DNA of 64,000 bases, taken from Homalodisca vitripennis (taxonomy: Eukaryota; Arthropoda; Insecta; Hemiptera; Cicadellidae). A model generated the notes under the pieces. The model was not told where the DNA came from. It did not search any database and was given only the letters and a program-made list of their open reading frames with translations. Numbering within the stretch: the stretch's first letter is position 1; every line of letters starts with the position of its first letter. A program made the position numbers and the translations under genes. Positions 25,578-37,010 of this stretch are shown one piece after another. The DNA lies in assembly GCF_021130785.1 (NCBI RefSeq), contig NC_060215.1, positions 121,476,501-121,540,500 of the forward strand. Reading direction: 5' to 3'.

Positions 25578-26537
25578 TCAACACTTCACCAGTGTTTCCA
25601 GGTCGTCCAGGGAGCGGAGTTGAGTAGCTGGGCTGTCGTGCTGAGACGTCTTCTTCACATAAACTCGGCAATCCCTGGTCCAGGCAAATGCGAGCCTCTT
25701 CTCCTTGACCAGCCGCCTAGCCCTGCCAAGGACGGCCTTGTAGTGAGGTGTGAGATGCTCGTTGATGAATACTGGAGTTGAGGACCAAGATTCATACAGT
25801 ACTGAAGCAGTGAGTCTTCTGCGATGTTCCCTTGCGGCACGGATCCAGGCTGACTTTTCCTCACGCCGAACAAATTTAACTACGATGTTGGGGTGTTCCT
25901 GGTTACTTCTCAGTGGAAGCCTATGCACCACGGACACATGTCGGCTGTCGAACTGTATGTTTAACACTTTAGCGAGTCTTTCCAAAACACTATAGATGTC
26001 CTCACCACGTGTCAAGGGCACTCCCACTATCTCCACATTATCTTTACGCGAATATTGTTCAATTTCACGCACTCGCTGATGTAGGTCTGCCATCTCTTCC
26101 CGCATTTCATGGTTTTCTTGTTTCAGTGCAGCTAATTCAGACTTCCTGTGCTCATTTTCCGTAACCATGTTGTTCAGGGTGGCTTGAATGACTCCAATGG
26201 TATTATTTACGCCTACCAACTGTTCTTGCACACTATCCACACTAGTCTTGACACCGGTTATCTTCGCCCCTAGTTCCTTTCCCATACTCTGGAACGCTTC
26301 CATCAGTGAAGCCAGAGAAAGCTCCGACTCCATCCGACCGTCTTGGCTAACCACCGAATCAGTCTCTGTTGCACATGCATCGCACTTCCATCCTGCGCGT
26401 TTTCGTGTCGAAAGTTTTTTGAAATTATCTATACACTCCAAGCGTGTGCAACTGGGATGAAAAACCCCTTTGCACTCTGCACACACAAGCATATGAGCGC
26501 TGTCAACTTGAACAGCACACTTAGTACAGACCGCCAT
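25578..26537 (-). CDS. LINE ORF1 protein with PHD finger and coiled coil
   Basis: An intact 319-codon frame. Residues 5-56 hold a Cys/His pattern of PHD type (CTKC, CAECKGVFHPSC, WKCDAC), typical of ORF1 proteins in CR1-like elements. Residues about 75-165 are heptad-like and rich in Glu, Gln and Leu, suggesting a trimeric or dimeric coiled coil. The rest (NVEIVGVPLTRGEDIYSVLE, VHRLPLRSNQEHPNIVVKF) resembles the RNA-binding domain of L1-type ORF1 proteins and of FP25-like insect proteins. The family role is binding element RNA in the retrotransposition particle. The ATG at 26537 is preceded by AT-rich leader and gives the complete zinc finger. Confidence 0.8.
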   Translation of the reverse strand: MAVCTKCAVQVDSAHMLVCAECKGVFHPSCTRLECIDNFKKLSTRKRAGWKCDACATETDSVVSQDGRMESELSLASLMEAFQSMGKELGAKITGVKTSVDSVQEQLVGVNNTIGVIQATLNNMVTENEHRKSELAALKQENHEMREEMADLHQRVREIEQYSRKDNVEIVGVPLTRGEDIYSVLERLAKVLNIQFDSRHVSVVHRLPLRSNQEHPNIVVKFVRREEKSAWIRAAREHRRRLTASVLYESWSSTPVFINEHLTPHYKAVLGRARRLVKEKRLAFAWTRDCRVYVKKTSQHDSPATQLRSLDDLETLVKC

Positions 26538-26976
26538 GTTAAGATTACAAAATTATAAGAAATTAAATGAAATTAATATGTAAAAATGTTTGAAATAACT
26601 AAATATAAATAAACAAATTTGAAATAGCTAAACTAATAATATCACGCGGATACACTTATAAGTACAAGCGGCGACACGGCAGAACAGGTTAATTAGCGGA
26701 GATAAGAATCGACCGCACTGACCGGCATCTAGATAAGAACTGATGTCATCCAGATAAGTAGTCTAATGTTAAATAAATAATCATAAATTTATCTAATTTC
26801 ATATAATTTTATTGGTATGGCGATTGGTTATTATTAGTCAGATTAGTACATTGTATTATTTTGTGGTAAGATTCCGATCAACATCAAAAATCTCTTATTG
26901 TTTTTGATTGAATAGTTCTCTGAAAAGAAAACATAAAAATGTATTGGGCCCGTGCGAAGCTGGGCCGGGTCGCTAG

Positions 26977-28173
26977 TACATCGTATTTCAGAGAAAAATT
27001 ACAAACCCGAGTCATAACTACAATATCGCCAACTTTTATTTAGCAAAATTCAAATACTATCGGTATTGTCTCGTAGACCTCACAGATCCCCCTGAAAATC
27101 AAATTTAATAAAGACTGTGGTGAACATTGATCACCTTTATTTTCTATTCTCCTCCCCCTCTCTACTTCTCATAAGACCAGTGATCGAAGGAATGTTGTAT
27201 GTCCCCAATATTGTTATTTTATTGATAAACACTTTAATGGAATCAATTATTGGTCGAGTGATAAAACTGCATAGTTTAGTGAGGTATAACTAAAAGAAAG
27301 TAATATTTTGCGTATCCTCTAAATATTTTTTTTCAATTCAGTTAGTTATTGGTGCAGTCTGATGATTTATGTCGAGAAATCCTTAACCTGTAATAAACCT
27401 TTTTTCGTAACCTGTTAATAACCTGAATTTTCTTCTTTTGTTGAATTTATCTGTAATTTTTTACACATTAACAACACTGAAATTAATTTCAATATTCCAT
27501 ACGTTTGTACATTGTAAAAGTAAAAAAAACCTTTCCACTTATGCCGTATAAAATAACATCCCTCTATAAGTTTTAGAAATTTTATTTCTTAAATAGAATG
27601 AAAAATTATCATAGTGCAATTATACAGAGAGACAATATGATTCTATAATAAATCTGTGTCTTTTATTTTTACCATATTGTTTTTTACAGAATATAAGATG
27701 ATGTATAAAATGTAGGTGCACTTCGATGTTATCAGTACTGAGTAAGAACAAGTATCTTTCTTATTGTCACACTGTCCTACTGTCATATTTATATGAGGAA
27801 TCGTTAAAAATATTAATATCGACGATTCACTAAAACAATGTTTATAAAATAAACATCTAAAAGAATGGAATCAAGTTCATGTGGCCAGAACTTTTAAGTC
27901 TTGAACCGGTCCAGTCCCGGTAAAGAGAACAACAAACATTTCTAGTACAGTTTCCTGTGCTCCTGATACTCCGGTCTGATTTACAAACACGCGAGTTGGG
28001 ATGGTGGCAGAGTGATGGCCGGCTTTAGGACATGTGATTTGTTAAAGATACTTATTAATTATTATTATCAATTGTTAATGTTAATGTTTGCAATATAAAC
28101 AAGTTGTATATAATAATAATGGAATTGACACATTACCACGTCTCAAAGATGAAGCAAGCACTAATATTTATGA
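26977..28173. other. No gene seen
   Basis: AT-rich sequence right of the Helitron end, up to the C-rich array. A possible upstream part of the hAT fossil at 28.1 kb could not be recognised. Confidence 0.4.
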
Positions 28174-28274
28174 TCCCACCCCCCCCCCCCCCCACCCCCC
28201 CCCCCCCCCACCCCCCCCCCCCCCCACCCCCCCCCCCCCCCACCCCCCCCCCCCCCCACCCCCCCCCCCCCCCA
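28174..28274 (+). repeat. Perfect (A C15)6 array in a hAT fossil
   Basis: A single A falls at 28178, 28194, 28210, 28226, 28242, 28258 and 28274, exactly 16 bp apart, with only C between. Six perfect 16-bp units make 96 bp, a multiple of three. It sits just before the codons for NSRELAEV of a hAT transposase fossil. Open frames through it are proline- or glycine-runs caused by the repeat. Such purity suggests either very recent expansion or a sequencing or base-calling artefact. Confidence 0.9.
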
Positions 28275-29357
28275 ACAGCAGGGAGTTGGCAGAAGTTGCT
28301 AAAGGACTAGAGGAGCAAATGTTGAAAATCGGCCGTGTTTTTAGATACTCGTTGGGTAGCCTCCAGCTTAATGGCGGGTGAAAGCAGTTTGGACAGATTT
28401 TAAAGCTTTGTACAATCATTTCATTGAAGCATCTGAAGACAAACAAAGGGACTCGAAGCAACGTTCAACTTACAAAGGGCTTTGTAGTACATTATCTTCT
28501 ACAACTTTTGTACACAACCTGGCATTGATGTTCGATGCTCTAGAAGAGTTATCGGATTTGTCCTTACAGCTTCAAAAATCAAGCCTCAACCTTATCCAAG
28601 CCCACAGTGATGTAACACTGTTAATCAAAGTGTTTGAAAACCGAGTTGAAAACATGGGTAGACGTTCAGTGGTAGCTAAAATTGCTATTGACGATTTGAT
28701 GTTTCAAGATGTTAAACTTTGTGTAAGATCCAAGATACCCAGTATTCCAGAAAAAACAGTTCTATCGGAGCCTCGCTAACAACTTGACTTCAAGGTTGCT
28801 ATCATCATCTTCAAATGTGGCTGAACACTACACCAAAATCATGAATGACATCAAAGTGATCCACCCCATGTATTGGCCAAAAGACTTATCCATCACCTAC
28901 GGAGAATGTGAGATCCAGCGAATCTGCGATAGATTTAAGATTAGCAGCTCTCAGGATATAATTAGAGACTTCAGACACTTCAAGCAGGGACTGAAGCCTA
29001 TGTTAAGTGGAGAGAAAACCTACTATTCTAGAGCAACCGCCGTCGTTTAAGAAACTGATTTCCATCATAAATAGTATTGCAGTGTCTAGTGCTGAATGTG
29101 AACGTGGGTTTTCTGCAATGAATCTAATTATGTCTCCTCTTAGATCTTCACTCTACATTAGCACTGTTTGCGATTTATTGCGGATCAGGCTCCTAGGACC
29201 TCCTGTGGCTAGATACAATCCCGAGCGACACGTCAAAACCTGGCTGGCGAAGGGACACCATTCTGCACTTGACACCAAGTCAAAACAACGAGGGCAGAAA
29301 ACTTACCATAAGACAGCATTGCATTGTGGGAACTTTTTTCCTAAATCTGTTTTTTAA
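28275..29357 (+). pseudogene. hAT-family transposase fossil (KIAA1586/ZMYM-like type)
   Basis: Three adjoining frames read as one protein: NSRELAEVAKGLEEQMLKIGR at 28275-28340, then out of frame VKAVWTDFKALYNHFIEASE to 28779, then 28784-29050, then 29007-29357. The last piece contains the hAT C-terminal dimerisation region (INSIAVSSAECERGFSAMNL, then TVCDLLRIRLLGPP). That block is diagnostic for hAT transposases and for domesticated relatives such as KIAA1586-like and ZMYM proteins. The N-terminal BED finger and first catalytic parts are missing. At least three frame changes show it is dead. Terminal repeats were not identified. Confidence 0.75.
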
Positions 29358-32300
29358 ATATCTTTTAGAATTTCAGAACATTAAGTTTTCATTAAAATAA
29401 CTAGCCTATGCCTAACTTATAGTTGTGTTCTGAACTCAAGTTTCTGAGTTCTTTTTTGTACTTACAGTTAGTTTTGTGTATTGTTGTTTTGTTTCTTTTG
29501 TAGTTTTCACTTTAAAATATTAACAAACAACTAAAACTAAGTTTACCAACAGTCTTGGCATTGCCTTACAATATTATACTACAAATCCGTACATATTTGT
29601 TATAATAACTAATAAGCAAATAAAATAATCAACCTTAACTTTTTAAAACTACACTAAATTTAAAAAAATGAAACCGTGTTACTCCACTCTGTGTGTCATT
29701 TATTTTGTGTGTAATTAAACGCTTCCTTTTCCTTTCCAAGAATTTGGTTTATTTTGAACGTATTAATATTGTTTTGTACCCATAAGGTATGCAATTTTTT
29801 TGTAAAATATGCAAACTTGTAAAAAAGCTGTTATATTAACAAACATCCATTTACATATTAATATGTATTATTATTACTACTGTAATGTGTATAAATAAAA
29901 CTGTGAATAAGGCTCAATTTGTTTTTATTTTACCATTCATTAAAAAATTAATATTGGCGAGCTTCATTGATTCAAACAAAATGGTCAATGAAATCAAACC
30001 AAATATTTCTGGGAAATTTAAAGTAGGCAACAAGGTGTTATGGAGTAGAGTAGAGTAGAGAGTAAACTCAATAATTTAAATTCATGTTTTTATTTTCTTA
30101 CATCCTAATCAAGCACCTTAAAGAAAATAAACAGCATTAAAATATCACTTGGTATTTTATAAAAATGAATGTATTATTATGTCTGGGTGGCCTAAAAACA
30201 AAGGTTTACAGTTATAATTTTCAAAAGTTTTCCTGGGTGAGGGCCTCCCTCCTTCCTGGGGTGTATTCCATACCCACCGGTCTGAGCTTCCTCCCGCTTT
30301 AAGAGTTCCCACACCTAAAATTTTAGAAATTAAGCACTGATTTTACACACCAGAAAACGTTTTGTTCACATCAATTTCAGGAAGAAAATAGAATTGGTGA
30401 TAATTTACTAGGTTGCCAACAGCAGCAATTAAGCCCTGGCATGTTCAAAGTGTACTTAAGCAATAAGTTTTAGGTTCATACAACTTTAATTTATAGTAAC
30501 TATTAATGGTGGACCATCGATATGTGATCTTGAAGTTCTTGTCTGTAAGTTTCTAATTTTCTGATTAAGAAACTTTGGCTATAAAAAATAATTCTTTGTC
30601 TTTCAACATCTCTTACATAGAATTCTTTATTCCAATTTTCATGTTGCAATGTTTTTTGATACTTTTCATACTAAGAATTATCAGTTCTATTTGTTCAGCT
30701 TCAACGTACTTGCTTCTAAGAAACTGCAAAATAAAATCCAAATTTGTCATGTGATAGATTAACAAAAATGTAGTCTATGCCGTGCCTCCCCTGTCAGATC
30801 TCAGGTTGATGCCTGTAATAGTTTGTCTAAAACTGTAACCCAAAAGAATGTCTAAAATGGCAATAGAGTCCTTGTTATCACTGGTATGATATCATTAAAA
30901 TCGCCAAAAAACATAATAGGTTTATCTTTTGTAGATTTATAACCGTGTATGTTCATTAATTATAATGATAGTTATTAATCAATCGCCATAAGGTGTTTCT
31001 GTCACTCTTTGAGCATGAAAACCCAAAATGACACAAAGTAATGAAATATCTTGCTTTGTAAATTATATTTAACTTGAAATTCATATTTTGAATGTCTGTA
31101 TTTGTTCAATGCAGAGCGTTTGCTGCGTCTATGCGCAATGCACGTAGTGGACGTCATTTGCTCAGCCCTGGTAAAAAACAACTAATAATTTCATGTCTTA
31201 AAATTTGTGTAGTTGTATACACAACTTATATATAATCATTAAAAATACATGTAAATTACACTAAAATATTTTTTTATTAGGGATGACATGGATTGTTATT
31301 AAAAAACATTTAAATCTCAAATACATATTTTTAAGTAATACAAATACACACCCATATTTTCAAGTAAACCATAAGTAATATATATGTAAAAGACACATGG
31401 ATTAGAGTACAAAAAAAACATACAACTAAGTACATAAAGTATGTGGTTAAAAATCCATTCTGTGATTCATAAAAATACAATTATAATAGGGCTAAGTCAT
31501 GACATATTATTTAAAAGAAAGTATTGTAAGATATTTAATGATTAAACATTGTTAACTAGCATTTCTTAAAAAGATAACTCTTGAGTGTCCGGTATTTTAG
31601 ACTACTGTTTCATACTTTTTTTTACAGACAACCAAAATCAAGAGACATGTTTATTACAGCAGCATTAAAATGTGTTAAACTCACATAAATAAGACTCTTT
31701 CAATTGGTGGTAACATTAATAACATTAAGCTACAAATTAAAAAAGTTTTATATTCAATTCCATTACAACTATGAAACCAGAATTGTTGTTTTGTGAGTTT
31801 AAATCAGTGAATAAAATTATTCTATAAAACTTTATTTACACTTGATCTTGCTATGGTATTACTAGGAATTATTTATGAGGATGGACGTACATAAGAACAA
31901 GGGAATACCAGGGGATATGGAAGAAGGAAAATATTAGACCATTTGTTTACAACTATATGATGATTGATTAGGTTTATATATTCAATTCCAATGTTTGCTG
32001 TAAATAAATAAAAGGCATTTAATATGTTTTTAAAATAAGTTTATTAGCTTAGTAATACATTAAATTATTAAACTATAAGGTAGATACTACTATATATCCT
32101 TAATTACTATTACTTAGTAATTCAACGTGTGGTAATAAACTTAAATCTTATCAACTATTAAAATGTAATCAAATATTAAAATAATAGTTTTCAATTAAAA
32201 TAAACCTTAAATTCTCATTTGTAACTATAAAAAAAGATTGAATGAATATTATTATAGCAACCTCTCTAGTCTAAATCATAAATCTGTCACAGTAAAAAAC

Positions 32301-33013
32301 TTGTACATTTGTGATGTTCTGCAGTTTGACTCTACAAATTGAGTCAGGAGAAACATTTCTTCTCTTTATGTGGGAAGGTTACTGTGACTGTGCATACAAC
32401 AAATTCTGGCTCTTGCAGTTCCTTGATATTCAAGTTAAATTACAAAAATTCCAGCAGAAGTTATAGAATGAGGTACGATGTGTTGAAAGTGTTTACAGTC
32501 TGGACATTACACTAAGAATATTTGGTCTTAGGTCGCAGGAAGTACAACGTCAATTAATATTACTACAATAACAGAGAACAGCATTCTGAAATTAACTAAA
32601 TTTTATTGTATATTATAGAACACAAAATATATTAAATAAAATTATACATTTAGTTTAAAATATTGCATTTCTTATATTAAAAACACACGTTATTAATACA
32701 GTATTAAAAGAAAATGTTTTTCAAGTGTTCTTGAAAAATTTTATGTACCTTCCTTTTGAAAATGTGGTCCTTTGAACACAGTAGCTCCTACTTGATAAAG
32801 TTTGGGTTGTAATTCCAGGCACTGCAGTCAACTGTTCATTCATATCTCATTCCTAAAAAAGTCTTTGACTCGTTTCTTCTTTGCTGAAAACCATCTTTTA
32901 GCAGTAAATGTCAGTAATACTGAGTTCTTTACATAATAATAATTATTTACTAAAACAGTAATGAGAAATATTTGAAGGGGGGTCAGGTCCCCTTGCACCC
33001 TTGCAAGCTATGT
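29358..33013. other. AT-rich stretch, no gene seen
   Basis: 3.6 kb without recognised genes. A GAGTA repeat lies near 30042-30060. A GC-richer patch lies at 30235-30315. A short CAGCCCTGG-type end near 31165 resembles hAT termini but has no partner I could find. Confidence 0.4.
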
Positions 33014-33845
33014 CTAGCAGGAAGAGAAGAGAATTGTGTGTGTAGGGATAGAGGTTGGAGGTATCTGATAATGCTGTGATGCTCATAGCAGTGAGTGGGA
33101 CAAGATTGTATGGTACAACTAGCAGGAGGAGAGGTATCTGTAGGGACAGAGGTTAGGGGTATCTGAAAATGCTGTGACGCTCATATCAGTGAGTGGGATT
33201 TGATTTATATGGTAGAACTAGCAGGAGGAGAGGTGTGTGTAGGGACAGAGTTTGGAGGTATCTGATAATGCTGTGATGCTCATAGCAGTGAGTGGGACAA
33301 GATTGTATGGTACAACTAGCAGAGGGAGAGGTGTGTGTAGGGACAGAGGTGGAAGGTATCTGGTATTGTTATGATGCTGTTAGCAGTGAGTGGGGCAAGA
33401 TTTATATGGTTCAACTATCAAAGTGAGAGGTATTGTTGTAGAGACAGTTGTTGAACGTATCTGATAATGCTGTGACACCCATAGCAGTGAGTGGGACAAG
33501 ATTTATATGGTAAAACTACCAAGGAGAGGTGTGTCTCTAGGGACAGAGGTTGGAGGTATCTGAAAACGCTGTGATGCTCATATGTCAGTGAGTGGGACAT
33601 GATTTATATGGTAGAACTAGCAGGAGGAGAGGTGAGTGTAGGGACAGAGGTTGGAGGTATCTGATAATGCTGTGACGCTCATATCAGTGAATGGGATATG
33701 ATTTATATGGTAGAACTAGCAGGAGGAGAGGTGTGTAGGGATAGAGGTTGGAGGTATCTGAAAATGCTGCGACTCTCATAGCGGTGAGTGGGGCAAGATT
33801 TATATGGTACAACTAGCAGGGGGAGAGGTGTTGTTGTAGAGACAG
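33014..33845 (+). repeat. Tandem repeat of about 99 bp, eight copies
   Basis: The CTAGCAGG-like word recurs at 33014, 33119, 33218, 33316, 33415, 33516, 33617, 33716 and 33813, spacing 97-105 bp. Each unit contains GGGACAGAGG-, GGTATCTG-, GCTGTGA- and GCAGTGAGTGGG-like blocks. The copies differ by a few percent with small indels, unlike the 96-bp array at 8.1 kb. No open frame persists. It is satellite-like and non-coding as far as can be seen. Confidence 0.9.
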
Positions 33846-34407
33846 TTATATTTTTTATTATTAATTATTATTATAATTTAAAACAAGACTGTACATTGAA
33901 TGGACCACATGATGATCCTTATACTGATACCAGGAGGAAAAGCTTTGAAGCATAACTACTGTTGAATTAAGTCAAACACAGTTTAGTCAACTAGTCCTGT
34001 ATCAGTCATATAGTGTTTTAGGTTTCTGTATTATTTAAGCTGCTTGTTGCTTACAGATTTAGTATTTTGAATGCCCCATTATTCTGTACATAGTCTTATC
34101 TCATATTAACACTGCTTATCAGGATAAGGATCTAATACTTAGCAGTAAGATGGACCTGAATTAAATGTAATATTTGATCACCAATTTGATCCTTGTAAAT
34201 GTTGAAAGTTATTAGCTCTACTCTATGCCTGTCCAAGTTGATTCAAAGCTGATATTAATTTTGTATAGTAAACTATCTAGTTATTAAGGTGTAGTAAGGT
34301 ACTTCTATCTTAAAGAGTCGGTTTCAACTATAAAATTAAAACTTTTCTATCTCAATATTTATGCTTTCTCAGCATAACATGAATATGAATATACATGTGT
34401 GTGTGTG

Positions 34408-34451
<44 letters not shown>

Positions 34452-34745
34452 GGCAGTGGGGATTTAAGGGGGTCTTTCATATTCAAGTTTCCCTCCAATT
34501 ATAAAATATAGTTTATATCCTGTTTTTTTTTAAAGTATTACAATTACAATTAAAGCAAATAATTTGTAACCATAATGACAATCAATACCACAAATACAAC
34601 TATTAAAAAACATAATACTTCTAAAAATCTATGAAGCTATGACGTGGAAAAATAGAGACTCATATAGATTCAGAAACAGAGATGAATTATCAAATTGATC
34701 TTGTTTAGAACCAATATAATAAAAAGAATTATGTAATGTGGCAAT
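33846..34745. other. AT-rich stretch with GT/AT microsatellite
   Basis: No gene seen; contains a (GT)n-(AT)n compound run at about 34397-34444. Confidence 0.5.
34397..34444. repeat. (GT)n(AT)n compound microsatellite
   Basis: GTGTGTGTG followed after a short break by about 18 AT units. Confidence 0.9.
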
Positions 34746-35215
34746 GACAATATTGCACTAACAGGTCATCATGATGATGCACAGCTTGGCTTGCAGAAAG
34801 GCAATACAGTGAAAGTAAACGCAGAGATTCTTAGATTTCAAGTTGACTCAGATGACAAAGAATTTGAACATCTTCTGAAAACAGCTTCTTAAAATGCTAG
34901 TTTCTCATTAAGGCTGTTCAAAATAATCTAAAAAATGCTGTATAATGCTAATTGTGAAAATATTGTCAGTCAAGCCAATAAATGTTGATATTTTTCTCTA
35001 ATTGCAGACGAGACTCATGATGCTGGATGTGCAACTTACAATATGCATCAGGTACTTAGATACTGAATTAAATCTAATTTTAAAATGTTTTTAGACTATG
35101 TAAGCTTTATAACCACAGAAGAAGATTTACCAAAACTTATCCGTAAAAAGCTTAACTCCCTCTCGGTTTGGGCCTTAATGATTTAAGACTTTAATGTCCT
35201 TTGGCCTGAGATGTA
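34746..35215 (+). pseudogene. hAT transposase fossil, DUF4371-type region
   Basis: One frame from 34746 reads NIALTGHHDDAQLGLQKGNT and on to ILRFQVDSDDKEFEHLLKTA, then after stops SLIADETHDA. A frame change gives QLTICIRYLDTELN and then YVSFITTEEDLPKLI and LGLGLNDLR. This follows the DUF4371 domain of hAT-derived proteins (NIALRGHRD, ILRFR...GDE.L..HL, FS.LADET.D, EQLSICIRYVD, LN..RGQGYDGA). The ADET aspartate lies in the first catalytic block. At least three stops and two frame changes make it a fossil. It need not belong to the same hAT family as the fossil at 28.3 kb. Confidence 0.7.
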
Positions 35216-36339
35216 TTGTTTAAACTTTGCATAAGTACATGAGTATTAAAACTTAGTGTCTTGTGACGACACTAGTATTAACATTAAAATTGAGATCTCA
35301 TTACATTATTAATAAATAATAGAGCTAAACCATCAGGCTTGGGATTGAAGGATTTATTTATTTGTAATACAAGCTACACACAGACAGTATGATTATGTGG
35401 TCATGTAACCAATTATTTGTCTATGAAAATATAATATTTGATAGAGAGGTTAATTGATATTTAATTTTCTATTTCTTTATTTTAAAACTTGCTTAAAATT
35501 TATTTAAAAATAATTCCTACTAGTTAGTGGTACATATTATGAATAGCAACAATGTTTTTATAGTACAAGACTATTATTTTAGACCTGAGTAGTAGTTACA
35601 TTTATGTCTTGATGTTGCTGGTATTTAGGATTGTATCGACTCTGGATGTATAGAACTGGTACTTGGTACACATACTGAAAAAATTGATCAAATCTTACAA
35701 TATTATAAACTATATTAAGTTAAAGACAATATTTTAAGTACTTTTTACAGAACGGAAAAGTTTTTTCTGCTAGAGTGCATGCAATGTATATACTACAAAT
35801 CAGAAGCTGTTGGTTTGGTTCACATGCCACACATGAAAACATATTTTAAAGTATACTTTACTAAAAATAAACAACACATTTCTACATATTCATTAATGGA
35901 CAGTTGCTATGATATATCCCTATGCTATGATATTCTCACTGGTTTTTCATGATATAGTGTGGTATATACTAGCCTATAACATGCACAGTTGTAAGTTAAC
36001 CAGTTTAACAATTGTGGAAGATTGTCCAATATATCAAAATTGTACGTTTGGCCTGGAGTACATGTTTGCACCTTTGGCCAAAAGTATAATTTATTTTTGG
36101 CACGTGTCATGTTGCTTATAGGCCAAATTGTACAGCCGTTGGTTGTAAAATATGTGCTTGATAAAAACTGTTCCTTATTGCAAATGACTTTTCTTGGTGA
36201 ATAGTGTTGATTGGATTGATGTTGACTCTAATAAAAATTGTTTAATGGGTAGAATACCAGTTTCTCCAAAAAAAATTAATGTGAGGAAATCTTGTATGCT
36301 TTACAAAACCAGCCTTCAGTATGGAACTCTGAACTATAG
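35216..36339. other. AT-rich stretch, no gene seen
   Basis: Short overlapping open stretches at 35.9-36.2 kb exist on both strands and carry no motif. Confidence 0.4.
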
Positions 36340-37010
36340 CTAAACTTTTAAGATGCGAAGAAAAGCACCCCCACCCCAAGCTGCAATGCCATTATGAAAA
36401 ATGAATTGCATATAAGAATAATAAGTGGTTATAGTTTCCTCAAAACTCAGAATTCTATTTAAAATCATGATAGTAAATATGCAAGTATATGTTTGTCCTA
36501 TTAAAAAGATATAATGTGATCTATCCATTTAATTTTGGAATCAGACACAACACCCTAATATTTGTATGACTACACTTTCTCAGTTTTATTGCAGGTAAAA
36601 TCATTGTTCTAGTGATTATTACAATAATTATGAATAATTAAAGTTGTAATCTGAATTTAATGTAAGAGAAATAGGCATAAATTAAGTTTTCAAACATTCC
36701 GGTCTATCCACTTTTTGTCATGAGGTCAATTAAAGATAAATTTTTAGTCCTGCCAAGATTTACCTGTGATAATAGAGTATCATCAGCAAAATGAAATAAT
36801 TTACTATAAATTTGCAGTTTTGAAATGTTATTAATGTATATAAAAAAATAACAGAAGACCCAGAGTACTTCATTGAACTACACCATACACCACAGGAAGC
36901 TCATCGCCATTCACACCACAGATAGACACAATCTGAGACACACAATAAATAAACACGTCTGTCCACAAAAAACTTCTAAACCATGTGTAGTGTTTTTAAA
37001 GCTACATTGG
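36340..37010 (-). pseudogene. LINE reverse transcriptase fragment
   Basis: The minus strand reads WFRSFLWTD near 37000, VVYGVVQ near 36890, and an intact HFADDTLLSQ box (plus-strand 36776-36790), then ETITTYYSYMQFIFHNGIAA and WGGGAF near 36350. The same blocks in the same order occur in the RT of the nearly intact LINE at 21-26 kb (WFESYLTD, YGVVQGSTLGP, FADDTVII, YVQSILQYGIIAWGG). It is therefore a related CR1/Jockey-type fragment. Stops and frame changes fill it, including a damaged QGSTLGP block. Confidence 0.65.

Larger units (their letters stand above)
21143..26760 (-). mobile_element. Nearly intact two-ORF LINE with (TTTGA)n tail
   Basis: A CR1/Jockey-type non-LTR element on the minus strand. 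The 3' end is marked by AATAAAG and then five TTTGA units (plus-strand 21143-21169). ORF1 (25578-26537) is intact and encodes a PHD-type zinc finger and coiled coil. ORF2 (21455-24465) has endonuclease, RT and C-terminal region with only one stop and two single-base frame slips. The 5' boundary is approximate: GC-richer leader-like sequence runs to about 26760. The copy is much less decayed than the Helitron around it, so it inserted later. Confidence 0.75.
18576..26976 (+). mobile_element. Decayed Helitron, split by a LINE
   Basis: The left end starts TCTATATTATCTAAAATACT after an A, followed by the ACGGATTTTGATACGGTTTTC block common near Helitron 5' ends. The right end is a GC-rich hairpin (GGCCC/GGGCC arms at 26947-26966) about 6-10 bp before CTAG (26973-26976), then T. 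Helitrons start TC, end CTRR with such a hairpin, and insert between A and T. Rep-type coding remains lie at 19634-21079 in the same orientation. The helicase part is gone. The middle is occupied by an opposite-strand LINE at about 21143-26760. Without that insertion the Helitron remnant is about 2.8 kb. Confidence 0.65.

Noticed and set aside
18576..26976. Exact target duplication for the LINE inserted in the Helitron
   Set aside because: TTATTAGT occurs on both sides but not flush with the tail, so it cannot be accepted as a target duplication.
28088..28461. Proline-rich and glycine-rich open frames on both strands
   Set aside because: They are produced by the (AC15)6 array; only the codons after it match a hAT transposase.
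31130..31180. hAT-like CAGCCCTG terminus
   Set aside because: No partner end or 8-bp duplication could be found near the hAT fossils at 28 or 35 kb.
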